Source: Streptomyces sp. SM10 (GTDB taxonomy: Bacteria; Actinomycetota; Actinomycetes; Streptomycetales; Streptomycetaceae). Taken from it: a stretch of 40,391 nucleotides of DNA. Below are positions 31,904-39,181 of the stretch, piece after piece; position 1 is the first letter of the stretch; each line of letters starts with the position of its first letter. The stretch spans positions 1-40,391 of the forward strand of contig NZ_NEUF01000134.1 in assembly GCF_002910915.1 (NCBI RefSeq), written 5' to 3'. Position numbers and translations under genes: made by a program. The notes beneath the pieces were generated by a model that ran no database searches, was not told where the DNA came from, and saw nothing but the letters and a program-made list of their open reading frames with translations.

Positions 31904-33019
31904 GTGGAACTCCTGCTCCTGGGGCTCCTGGCCGCACTGGTCTGGAAGCTCTACCAGTGGAAGCGAAGCCCGCATGACGCACCTCTTCGCTCGGTCACCC
32001 TCTGCCTGCTCTGCGCTGCGCTCTCGTATCCCGTAGCGATGCCCGGCGGCGCGTCCGGAGTCGACACCGTCGCCGGCCACGGGACGGCGAAGCTGATCCA
32101 GAACGTGCTGTTGCTCCTGACGGTCTACTTCCTCATGTGCTTCTACCTCCACTCCGCCGCTGACGAAGAAGCGGGGCGTCGGCGGGCGCGCACGGAAGCC
32201 GTGCTCGTCGTGGTCGTCGCAGTCGCGATCACCGTGGCTGCGGTATCGGTGCCGCACGAGGTCTTCGCCGGCAGCTTCAGCACAGCCGACATGACGATTT
32301 TCCAGATCGCCTTCTTCTACGGCGGCGCTGGCCTCTACCTCATGTATGCCCTCGGCATGGCATTTCGGTGGACTCGCCGATACGCCCGCATGTCCCGGCG
32401 TCCGCACTCCACCGGGCTCTGGATGACCGCCGTCGGCCTGGGAGCGATGGCCGTAGCATGCGCGATTCGAGCCGTCATTGTCGCCGTTCGCTCAGCAGAC
32501 GTAGACGTGCCACATCCCCTCATGGCGGCCGTGGCCTTCCTCTTGGTCGCATCAATCCTGCTGTTCGCCGCAGGTGTCACCTACTCCGGAGCCCGAGCGC
32601 GAATCTCCTCCCTACGGCTCTGGCTTCAACACCGTCGTCATCACCGTCGCCTCTCGCCTCTGTGGGAGTTGTTGGCGGAGGCGTATCCGGACAACGTGCT
32701 GAGGCCGGCATCCTCTGCCGCGCTGGACCGATGGCGGGCCCGTGGCGTGCACCGGCGCTATCACCGCCGCATCGTGGAGTGCCGCGACGGCCTGGTGGAC
32801 ATCAGCCCGTACCTGCTGGACGAGGGTGACGACAGCACAATCCTCAACATCGACTCCGCCGAGCTCGCCGCCCGGCTCCTCCGGGCCTCCGCTCGGATCG
32901 AGAAGGGGGCCCCTGCGCCCCGCCGCGCGGTCCCGCTCGCGATGGCGCTGGGGAGCGACCGCGAGTCGGATGTGAAACAACTGATTGCGGTATCCGACGA
33001 ACTGCGCGCAGCCGCATGA
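31904..33019 (+). CDS. DUF6545 (MAB_1171c-like) integral membrane protein
   Basis: A 371 aa protein. About seven membrane segments occupy residues 1-230 (LLLLGLLAALVWKLYQW, AALSYPVAMPGGAS, LIQNVLLLLTVYFLMCFY, LVVVVAVAITVAAVSV, then three more), and the cytoplasmic last 140 residues carry RRHHRRLSPLWELLAEAYP and GVHRRYHRRIVECRDGL. This is the pattern of the actinomycete MAB_1171c family, of unknown function. It starts 3 bp after the upstream metallopeptidase stop, so both form a unit. A sensor or transporter role is speculative. Confidence 0.8.
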   Translation: MELLLLGLLAALVWKLYQWKRSPHDAPLRSVTLCLLCAALSYPVAMPGGASGVDTVAGHGTAKLIQNVLLLLTVYFLMCFYLHSAADEEAGRRRARTEAVLVVVVAVAITVAAVSVPHEVFAGSFSTADMTIFQIAFFYGGAGLYLMYALGMAFRWTRRYARMSRRPHSTGLWMTAVGLGAMAVACAIRAVIVAVRSADVDVPHPLMAAVAFLLVASILLFAAGVTYSGARARISSLRLWLQHRRHHRRLSPLWELLAEAYPDNVLRPASSAALDRWRARGVHRRYHRRIVECRDGLVDISPYLLDEGDDSTILNIDSAELAARLLRASARIEKGAPAPRRAVPLAMALGSDRESDVKQLIAVSDELRAAA

Positions 33020-33042
33020 CCTCGCAAGATCAAGGAGTCACG

Positions 33043-34230
33043 ATGCTGATTACCGGTGGACGAGTGCTCGTCGACTCGGGGACCTACTTGGAAGACGGGG
33101 CCGTTCTCATTGAGGGCGACTCGATCTCTGCCGTCGGGCCGCGCAAGGAGATCGAGGAGCGGGCCGGGGCCGACGTGCCTCGATTCGAGTTCGGCGGAAC
33201 CGTGCTGCCGGGACTCATCGACGCTCACGTTCATTTGGCCTTCGATGGCGGGCCGGACCCGGTGACCACCCTCCAGGGCTCGACGGATGAAGCCCTGTTC
33301 GAGGACATGCGGCGGCGCAGCGAACAGCTCCTGCGCAGTGGCGTTACCACCGTCCGCGATCTCGGCGACCGCGGCGGACTGGCGCTTCGTCTGGCGGCGG
33401 AAATCAGCGATCGGCGTACACCAGGACCGAGGATCGTCTCCGCGGGCACCCCGGCCACCACCGTGGGCGGACACTGCCACTTCCTCGGCGGCGAAGTCTC
33501 CGGCGAAACCGAGATCCGCGAGCTCGTACGGCGCAACCTCGCGGCCGGGGCAGGCGTCATCAAGGCGATGGTCACCGGCGGCGGTCTCACGAAGGACGGC
33601 CCCAGGAGCCATCAGTCACAGTTCACGGCGGAGGAACTGGCCGCCCTGGTGGAGGAAGCCCACAAAGCGGGCGTGCCTGTCGCGGCCCATGCGCACGGTG
33701 CCGACGGCATCGCCTCAGCCGTAGAGGCCGGCGTCGACACCATCGAGCACTGCACTTGGATGTCGAGCGATGGCCTGGACTTCCGGCCCGACGTGGTTCA
33801 GCAGATCATCGCGAAGGACATCACCGTTTGCCCGGCCGTAAGCCCGCACTGGCAGATGCTCCCGCGCTTCTTCGGCGAGGAGCGCGCCAACGCGATGTTC
33901 GACCTGGTGCGACAGATGGCCGACGCCGGAGTCCGCCTGATCGCGGGGACAGATGCAGGCGTGCAGCGTGCGGGCTTCGACGGGCTTGCTCAGGCCCTGT
34001 CGTTCTACTCGCACCTGGGGTTGTCGAACGCCTCGATCATCGACATGGCGACGTCGCAAGCAGCTACTGCCCTGGGCCTGGGCGAGATCACGGGGAAGGT
34101 CGCTCCCGGCTTCCTAGCGGATCTCCTCCTGGTGGACGGTGACCCGCTCGCGGATCTCTCCGCACTGAGCGGAGTCCAAACCGTGTTCGCCTCCGGCGTG
34201 CGCCACGAACCGAACAGCACGGGACAGTAA
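33043..34230 (+). CDS. amidohydrolase-superfamily metal-dependent hydrolase
   Basis: A 395 aa enzyme of the imidazolonepropionase/prolidase-like branch. Metal ligands are visible: LPGLIDAHVHLAFDGG (His-x-His near 60-62), Lys in VIKAMVTGGG, VAAHAHGADGIASAVEAG and DTIEHCTWMS (His), and AGTDAGVQ (Asp near 305). AAGGAG lies 6 bp before the ATG at 33043, which overlaps no upstream gene but follows DUF6545 by 23 bp, so the three genes are probably cotranscribed. Likely substrates are cyclic amides or dipeptides. A strong terminator follows at 34241. Confidence 0.88.
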   Translation: MLITGGRVLVDSGTYLEDGAVLIEGDSISAVGPRKEIEERAGADVPRFEFGGTVLPGLIDAHVHLAFDGGPDPVTTLQGSTDEALFEDMRRRSEQLLRSGVTTVRDLGDRGGLALRLAAEISDRRTPGPRIVSAGTPATTVGGHCHFLGGEVSGETEIRELVRRNLAAGAGVIKAMVTGGGLTKDGPRSHQSQFTAEELAALVEEAHKAGVPVAAHAHGADGIASAVEAGVDTIEHCTWMSSDGLDFRPDVVQQIIAKDITVCPAVSPHWQMLPRFFGEERANAMFDLVRQMADAGVRLIAGTDAGVQRAGFDGLAQALSFYSHLGLSNASIIDMATSQAATALGLGEITGKVAPGFLADLLLVDGDPLADLSALSGVQTVFASGVRHEPNSTGQ

Positions 34231-34240
34231 GAACCTCACT

Positions 34241-34289
34241 CTGGTGCCCTGTTTCCTGATCCTCTCGGGTCCGTGGAACAGGGCACCAG
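34241..34289 (+). terminator. terminator after the amidohydrolase
   Basis: CTGGTGCCCTGTTTCC (34241-34256) pairs with GGAACAGGGCACCAG (34275-34289) with a single bulged T, loop of 18. It lies 10 bp past the stop codon and is a strong hairpin without a T run. It ends the three-gene unit starting at 31213. Confidence 0.75.
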
Positions 34290-34350
34290 TGCCGCTTCAG
34301 GAACAATTGGTGATTCGATGCGCATTAGGGCGGCTTGTAACGTAGACGGC

Positions 34351-34905
34351 ATGCCTGTGGATATTCGTACTGTATTGCGTAAGCAGGAGGATGAGCTGCG
34401 GCGATTTCGCCGGAACCTGTTCTCTACCGAGCCGGCTGATAGCGGCCTGGCCTCTGTACTGCCCAAGGGCGTGCTGGAGCACTTGCGGGCGGAGGGAAAG
34501 ACGGTGCCGCACCGCTTCGGACCGGTGCGCTCGGTGACCGACCGGCATGCTGTCCTCACCATCGTCGGGGACATCATCGACCAAGCCGTACTCCTGGACC
34601 GTCCTGGTCGGGAAGGGGCTGTGCTGACACTGTCGGTCGCCGCGCGGCACAAGCAGCTCGGCACTCGCCAGGCAGTTGACCCGGGGGAGGCGCGGGCCTG
34701 GGTGGAAGCGATCGTGGGCCCCAAGTGGCTGCCGCACTTCTACTCTGCTGGGGCCCTGAGCGGCTCCGCTGCGGGCGAGACTTCGCCGTCGAGGCCGTTG
34801 ACGACGCAGTACTTCTACCTGTTCCTCGGCGCGGACGGTGTCCCGCACGGTGAGCCAGAACATCAGCTCGGCGTGCAGTTGACCCCGCTCACCCGTACGC
34901 CCTGA
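34351..34905 (+). CDS. hypothetical protein
   Basis: A 184 aa soluble protein I do not recognise. It begins MPVDIRTVLRKQEDELRRF, continues with LPKGVLEHLRAEGKTVPHRF and LPHFYSAGALSG, and ends in EHQLGVQLTPLTRTP. No signal peptide or membrane segment. The ATG at 34351 is chosen because longer starts lie in the preceding terminator hairpin; no Shine-Dalgarno is seen, so it may be leaderless. A hairpin overlaps its stop codon. Confidence 0.55.
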   Translation: MPVDIRTVLRKQEDELRRFRRNLFSTEPADSGLASVLPKGVLEHLRAEGKTVPHRFGPVRSVTDRHAVLTIVGDIIDQAVLLDRPGREGAVLTLSVAARHKQLGTRQAVDPGEARAWVEAIVGPKWLPHFYSAGALSGSAAGETSPSRPLTTQYFYLFLGADGVPHGEPEHQLGVQLTPLTRTP

Positions 34906-34930
34906 CGATCACCAGAGGCCAGGGCGTACG
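34894..34930. terminator. bidirectional terminator between convergent genes
   Basis: CGTACGCCCTG (34894-34904) pairs perfectly with CAGGGCGTACG (34920-34930), loop of 15. The stop codon of the plus-strand gene (34903-34905) touches its left arm, and the minus-strand XRE gene ends 16 bp to the right. Its symmetry allows use from both sides. Confidence 0.75.
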
Positions 34931-34945
34931 TCGCCTGGTGCGGCA

Positions 34946-35794
34946 CTAGTTGTTGGGGCTTGGACCGGTCTTCTTGTCCAGCACGTTGGCAACGTCGTTC
35001 AGGATCGAGAGGACATCGGCCGGCAAGCCCTCGTCGCCCATCCCGCGGGCTCGGATTGTGCCCACCTTGCCCTGCTTGGCCGCCGACATGAGGCGGAGTC
35101 CTTCGTAGACCTGCCGGGCCACGGACTCGTTCGGCTCGAAGTACAGCTTGGAGACGTCGAAGAAGTTGGCCAGACCTTCGAGGACCACGGGCACCGGTGC
35201 GTCGTCTCCACCCGTCCGCAGGGCCTCGATGTCCTCGGCCGATGTGACCTGGGAGCCCGCGTAGGCGTTCACCGAGTCCGCAATCTCCTGATCCCCCGGA
35301 GCGGTTCTGCCCGGGTAGGAGCGCTCCAGCAGGAGAGTGATCTTCTCTGCCAGCGTCTCCGGCACCTTCTCGGCCTCGGCGGCGTCCTCGTCAGCCTCTC
35401 CGAAAGACCGGTCCTGGGCGCGCTTAAGCTCGTCCTCGGTCACCCCATATGCAGCCGCCAGGAGAGGGACGTACCGATCCTTGAGCCGTCGGACGCCCTG
35501 CTCAGCTCCAGCCACCGGCCCATCGCTCTTGGTTCCGATGACCGTCCGCGTCTCGTACCGGTAGAGGCCGGCGTCGCACCGCAGGTCGGTCAGATCGGGC
35601 AAGCCCTTGCGCGGGAACAAGTCGTCCAAATCCTGGTTCAGCACCCGGGCGAGAGCAGGCAGCTTCTCTTGATCAGGTGTCGTCGCTCCCGACTCCCACC
35701 CCGCCACGGTCGAGTCCGCAGCGCCGAGGGCGGAGGCCACGTCAGCCTGAGAGACGTCCGCGGCCCGACGTACCGAACGCACACGTGCGGACAT
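34946..35794 (-). CDS. XRE-family transcriptional regulator of an integrative element
   Basis: A 282 aa DNA-binding protein. The helix-turn-helix is at about residues 1-60: VRSVRRAADVSQADVASALG and STVAGWESGATTPDQEKLPA, then LARVLNQDLDDLF. After a second part (about 60-150) with RRLKDRYVPLLAAAYGVTED there is an acidic C-terminal stretch with ITLLLERSYPGRTAPG and a final LANFFDVSKLYFEP helix-like region, common in actinomycete element regulators. ATG 35794 is taken; an open frame to 35824 exists. The 5' end abuts the truncated DnaC-like gene on the opposite strand, so the N terminus may have been altered by rearrangement. Confidence 0.8.
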   Translation of the reverse strand: MSARVRSVRRAADVSQADVASALGAADSTVAGWESGATTPDQEKLPALARVLNQDLDDLFPRKGLPDLTDLRCDAGLYRYETRTVIGTKSDGPVAGAEQGVRRLKDRYVPLLAAAYGVTEDELKRAQDRSFGEADEDAAEAEKVPETLAEKITLLLERSYPGRTAPGDQEIADSVNAYAGSQVTSAEDIEALRTGGDDAPVPVVLEGLANFFDVSKLYFEPNESVARQVYEGLRLMSAAKQGKVGTIRARGMGDEGLPADVLSILNDVANVLDKKTGPSPNN

Positions 35795-35820
35795 GTACGG
35801 CAACCTGCGCCCGTCACAGG

Positions 35821-36122
35821 TCATGGGGGCAGCAGAACACGAGCTGCAACGGCTCAGCCGGGTTCAGTACCTGCTCCTCGATGACCTCGGCACGGCGAAG
35901 ACCTCGGAATGGACCGAAGAGGTCACGTACCGGCTGATCAACTTCAGGTACAACCACTGCTTGCCGACGATCATCACGTCCAACCTTCCGGCCCGTGATG
36001 AGAACGGCCCGGACCTGAGCGACTTCGTCGGTGCCCGCGTGGCGAGCCGTCTGGCCGAGATGGTCACGACCCTCGTGCCGATGATCGGCGCCGATCGGCG
36101 CCGTGGTGGGAGGGCGGCGTAA
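35821..36122 (+). pseudogene. DnaC/IstB-like ATPase, C-terminal fragment
   Basis: About 100 codons keep only the second half of an AAA+ helicase-loader-like ATPase: Walker B RVQYLLLDDLG, then EEVTYRLINFRYNHCLPTI, sensor-1 ITSNLPARD and FVGARVASRLAEMV. The Walker A half is absent; upstream lies the start of the oppositely oriented XRE gene. The stop overlaps the start of the next gene (TAATG), so it once headed or lay within this operon. Loader ATPases of this kind are typical of actinomycete integrative conjugative elements and phages. Confidence 0.8.
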
Positions 36123-36469
36123 TGCCCGTCCGCCTCCGCGGAGCGTCCCGCGACGCCGCAGCGCTGTCCACAGCCTGTGCCTACGTCGGTCCTCGCAGCC
36201 GGTACGCGAACCCCTTCACAGCCGGGGTGCGGTCCCCGCTAGGCCCTCCGATGGACGCTGCGGAGTCGGTGGACCTCTTCGCCGCCACGCTCCGGGGCCC
36301 GGTCGGACGTCACTACGCCGCTCGCTTCGCCCAAGTCCTGCGCGGGCTCGACCTGATGTGCACATGCCCCCTTGGCGCTCCGTGCCACGCGGACGTCCTC
36401 CTCCGCCTCGCCAATGAGCCCGGCGGCAGCACCGCACCCTGCACTACCGATCTTCTGGAAGGCCCCTGA
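36122..36469 (+). CDS. DUF4326 domain-containing protein
   Basis: A 115 aa protein with the family features GPRSRYANPF near the start, and LDLMCTCPLGAPCHADVLLRLAN, where two Cys and a His-Ala-Asp could bind a metal. DUF4326 proteins are common on phages and mobile elements; function unknown. It starts in a TAATG overlap and ends in a TGATG overlap with the next gene. Confidence 0.85.
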   Translation: MPVRLRGASRDAAALSTACAYVGPRSRYANPFTAGVRSPLGPPMDAAESVDLFAATLRGPVGRHYAARFAQVLRGLDLMCTCPLGAPCHADVLLRLANEPGGSTAPCTTDLLEGP

Positions 36470-36888
36470 TGAGTCACCCGATCATGTTCGCTGCGGCCAA
36501 GCACCTCACCACCGCAGAGAAGCGGCGCAAGACCGCTCGGGAGGCCGCGTTCCTCACCTGGGGTCCGAGGTCGATCACCGCAGCGTCCAAGTACGCACGC
36601 ACCCTCCTGGGGGACGCCGCAGTCACGCTCGACTGGGAGGTACTGGGGCTTCTCAGCTTCGAGGAACACCTGCAAGCCTTCGCGTCGCTCGACACGACCG
36701 GAGGCCAGCACCTGGAGCTTTACTACACCGATCAGGGCGGCACGGAACGAATCTCGCTGCGGCTGTCGTGCGTGAGCTGCCCGAGTCAGCATGTGCACGA
36801 GGTCACGTCCTTGGAACAGCTCGGACAGCTCCTCTCGCAGACCCCTGCCTGGCAGGACATCAGCCCGCGCGACGGGGGCAACCTCTGA
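36469..36888 (+). CDS. hypothetical protein of the integrative element
   Basis: A 139 aa protein. It opens MSHPIMFAAAKHLTTAEKRR, has a basic helical N terminus, and the C-terminal half reads HLELYYTDQGGTERISLRLS followed by CVSCPSQHVHEVTS, a Cys-x-x-Cys plus His that may bind zinc. Start and stop both overlap neighbours by TGATG, so it is translationally coupled. I do not recognise the family. Confidence 0.7.
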   Translation: MSHPIMFAAAKHLTTAEKRRKTAREAAFLTWGPRSITAASKYARTLLGDAAVTLDWEVLGLLSFEEHLQAFASLDTTGGQHLELYYTDQGGTERISLRLSCVSCPSQHVHEVTSLEQLGQLLSQTPAWQDISPRDGGNL

Positions 36889-38006
36889 TGTCACACGCGC
36901 ACATAGACACGGCGGCGGGAACCGAACAGCAGGAGAGCTACAGCCTGCGCGGAATGACGGCCTGGGACCGCAGTGCGATCATTCTGCTCGGCGCGGCCGG
37001 CTTCGCCTTCTCGTACGACGCACTGCGTCAGATCGCCCTCGCGATCCACGCCAGGGAGACCTTGTCCTACCTCTTCCCGGTGTTCATCGACGGGTTCATT
37101 GCCTACGGCGTGCGGGCGATCGTGCTCCTTCGGCACCAGCGGTTCGCCGCACGGTTCTACGCCTGGTTCTTGTTCCTCGCGGCGACTGGGGCGAGCCTGG
37201 GCGCGAACGCTCTGCACGCCATCACGTTGAACGATTCTCCGCAGGCCGGACGGTCCGCGCTGCACCTTACGGACAGCGTCGTCGGTGTGCTGTCGATGCT
37301 CGCGCCCCTCGCACTGGCCGGATCGGTCCACCTCTACATCCTGATGGCGCGGACGGCTGAGCGAGCGGTCCCGGACCGGGCTGACACGGGTCCCGGACCG
37401 GTCCGCGAGGAGTCTCCGACGCTCGAACGCGTCACGCTCCAGCAGGGTCCTCGTCCGCTGGAAGCACCGGCACCGATGCCTCCGCGGCGGTTGACGAGCG
37501 GTCCGTCCGCGCCGCAGGATGCCGCTGCAGTAACCGTTGACCTGCGGAAAGCCGAGCCCCTGCCCGACGTGGAACCACGTACGGAGGACGCTGCGGCTCA
37601 CCCGTCCGCGGGAGCGGACGGAGAGGAGACGGAGGGTAAGAGCGCGGACGGACCGGGCGGCGGACCTGCGGACCACGCGCCGACCACAGCAGTGCCGGAG
37701 AGCACGAAATCCTCCGGCCCCACGGCGGTCCGGACCCCTACGGACGGCGAAAAGCCGTCCGTCCCGGACGACTCTGAATGCCCCCAGGACCGGGAGGCGG
37801 ACGACGACTGGTTGGCAGAGCTGCTGCCGATCGCGCGGACCGCTACCGAGCGGGCCGGACGGACCAGTCGTGAGGTTGTAGGGGACGCCGTCCGCAAGCA
37901 CCAGGCGATCAGCAACGACCGTCTTGGTGTGCTGCTGGCCCGGCTGAAGGAAGAGGACGACGAGGCAACGAGGACACCCGCCGCTGCCTCCACCGCCCTC
38001 TGGTGA
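36888..38006 (+). CDS. DUF2637 membrane protein (SpdB-like)
   Basis: A 372 aa protein. The first 160 residues have four membrane segments (SAIILLGAAGFAFSYDALRQ, LFPVFIDGFIAYGVRAIVL, FYAWFLFLAATGASLGANAL and VVGVLSMLAPLALAGSVHLY), the DUF2637 domain found in spread and transfer genes of actinomycete plasmids. The rest is a long, acidic, Pro/Glu-rich disordered linker with a small helical end (ERAGRTSREVVGDAVRKHQA, then SNDRLGVLLARLKEE) resembling the winged-helix tail seen in many DUF2637 proteins. It starts at a TGATG overlap. Confidence 0.88.
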   Translation: MSHAHIDTAAGTEQQESYSLRGMTAWDRSAIILLGAAGFAFSYDALRQIALAIHARETLSYLFPVFIDGFIAYGVRAIVLLRHQRFAARFYAWFLFLAATGASLGANALHAITLNDSPQAGRSALHLTDSVVGVLSMLAPLALAGSVHLYILMARTAERAVPDRADTGPGPVREESPTLERVTLQQGPRPLEAPAPMPPRRLTSGPSAPQDAAAVTVDLRKAEPLPDVEPRTEDAAAHPSAGADGEETEGKSADGPGGGPADHAPTTAVPESTKSSGPTAVRTPTDGEKPSVPDDSECPQDREADDDWLAELLPIARTATERAGRTSREVVGDAVRKHQAISNDRLGVLLARLKEEDDEATRTPAAASTALW

Positions 38007-38089
38007 TCTCATCTCATGACGGGCCCGGGGCCTGCGTGGCTCGCGCCGTGCATGCCCCGGCCGGTCAGCTTGATCAGGAAGGAACGACG

Positions 38090-38641
38090 ATGTGGTCTCG
38101 CCGACGCGACCGGGCGGAGGACGCCGTCCGCGCCGATGCCCTACAGGCAGCGTCCGCCCTCACGGTTCACCTCCAGGGCGGCGGCGATCTTGTGCCGGTC
38201 CAAGCGGACGGCGTTGCACTTGCGGCCGGTGAAGTCGCCTTCGCGGACGTGGCGTGCTCCGCCGCCCGCTTCTACGGGACAGAGGTCGACCACCCGACCT
38301 CGGCCAGCGGGTATTTCGAGGATCACCCGACCTTCGGCCGGCGGTGGGTGAGCAACGGGCGACTCGACGCCCGTCGGCGCCAAGAAGCGGAGGATGCCGC
38401 TCTTCCGCAGTGGCGCGATCACACCGCCGCCCACGTGGTGCTCACCTCAACCGGGGTACGGCTACTGCCGCTGAGGGCTCGTGAGTGGATGCCGTTCGAC
38501 CACGCCCTTCTGACCGGGGTCGCTGCTGAGCCGTCCGCCGTCGTCCTCTCGTACAGCACGTGCGCACCCCTGCTCCTTTCCGGCCCGGCCGCGCCGTGGC
38601 TCGGCGTGGCGATCGAGCACCTGCGCCACGGGGGCGCATAA
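38090..38641 (+). CDS. hypothetical protein of the integrative element
   Basis: A 183 aa soluble protein, ATG preceded by AGGAAGGAACGACG. It begins with a basic, helical part (MWSRRRDRAEDAVRADALQ) and has FYGTEVDHPTSASGYFEDHP, then RLLPLRAREWMPFDHALLTG and WLGVAIEHLRHGGA. No known family comes to mind; proteins with this layout accompany DUF2637 genes in other actinomycete elements. Last gene before a strong terminator. Confidence 0.65.
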   Translation: MWSRRRDRAEDAVRADALQAASALTVHLQGGGDLVPVQADGVALAAGEVAFADVACSAARFYGTEVDHPTSASGYFEDHPTFGRRWVSNGRLDARRRQEAEDAALPQWRDHTAAHVVLTSTGVRLLPLRAREWMPFDHALLTGVAAEPSAVVLSYSTCAPLLLSGPAAPWLGVAIEHLRHGGA

Positions 38642-38668
38642 GAAGCCCGCAAAGCCTCCCCCCGAGCG

Positions 38669-38710
38669 AAAGCCGGAACTTAATTCCTGGAATTAAGTTC
38701 CGGCTTTTTT
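38669..38710 (+). terminator. near-perfect 39-nt palindrome with T run
   Basis: AAAGCCGGAACTTAATTCC (38669-38687) and its exact complement (38689-38707) are separated by one T and followed by further T residues (T6 at 38705-38710). A classical intrinsic terminator, 28 bp after the last gene of the element operon. The AT-rich apex is unusual in this high-GC DNA. Confidence 0.93.
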
Positions 38711-39044
38711 CGTGATTCGAGTTGTCCGCGAACCCCTGCAAGGATTCAGGCACGGCCAACGCCACAAGGCGTTTTCCGGCTGTAGAGATCTGCTCACGGT
38801 CTCGCCCGAATTACGGAAGGGGCTGATGGCCTTGATATGAGTAACGCGCCCGCCAGCTCAACCGTCTCGCAGATGCGAAACAAGATCGAACTCTTCCGCA
38901 GATGAGACAGGCAGATAGAGCTATACGCTCCGGCCTGCTTTGCGCTTTCCCCGGCACTCGCCGGTAAATCCCGCAGAAGGAATCCCCCTCCTTCCTGCGA
39001 AGGAGCGGCGCGGCCCCCAGCCCCCCGCGGGACCGCGCCGCTCG
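38711..39044. other. intergenic region ending in a hairpin next to ISAs1
   Basis: No gene recognised in 334 bp. GAGCGGCGCGG (39003-39013) and CCGCGCCGCTC (39033-39043) form a perfect 11-bp stem that ends one base before the left end of the insertion sequence. A smaller inverted repeat, GCAGAAGGA with TCCTTCCTGC, lies just before it (about 38974-38999). Insertion beside a hairpin may reflect target choice. Confidence 0.55.
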
Positions 39045-39113
39045 CAGGGCTTGCGCAAGTTCCCGGGATCGCCCAACTGGCGTGAGGATGCCGCGGGTTG
39101 GGGTGGACGACAG

Positions 39114-39181
39114 AGCGGACACGGGATCCGTGATCATTCAGGTGTCTAAGCCAAGTGATCAAAAGGGTTCCCGTGTCCGCT
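39114..39181 (+). promoter_or_regulatory. inverted repeat enclosing the second ISAs1 transposase start
   Basis: AGCGGACACGGG (39114-39125) and CCCGTGTCCGCT (39170-39181) are perfect 12-bp arms. The GTG start at 39173 lies in the right arm and AAAAGGG (39161-39167) precedes it in the loop. Position and design match the repeat at 1726-1789 while the arm sequences differ, so the structure, not the sequence, is preserved. Confidence 0.65.
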
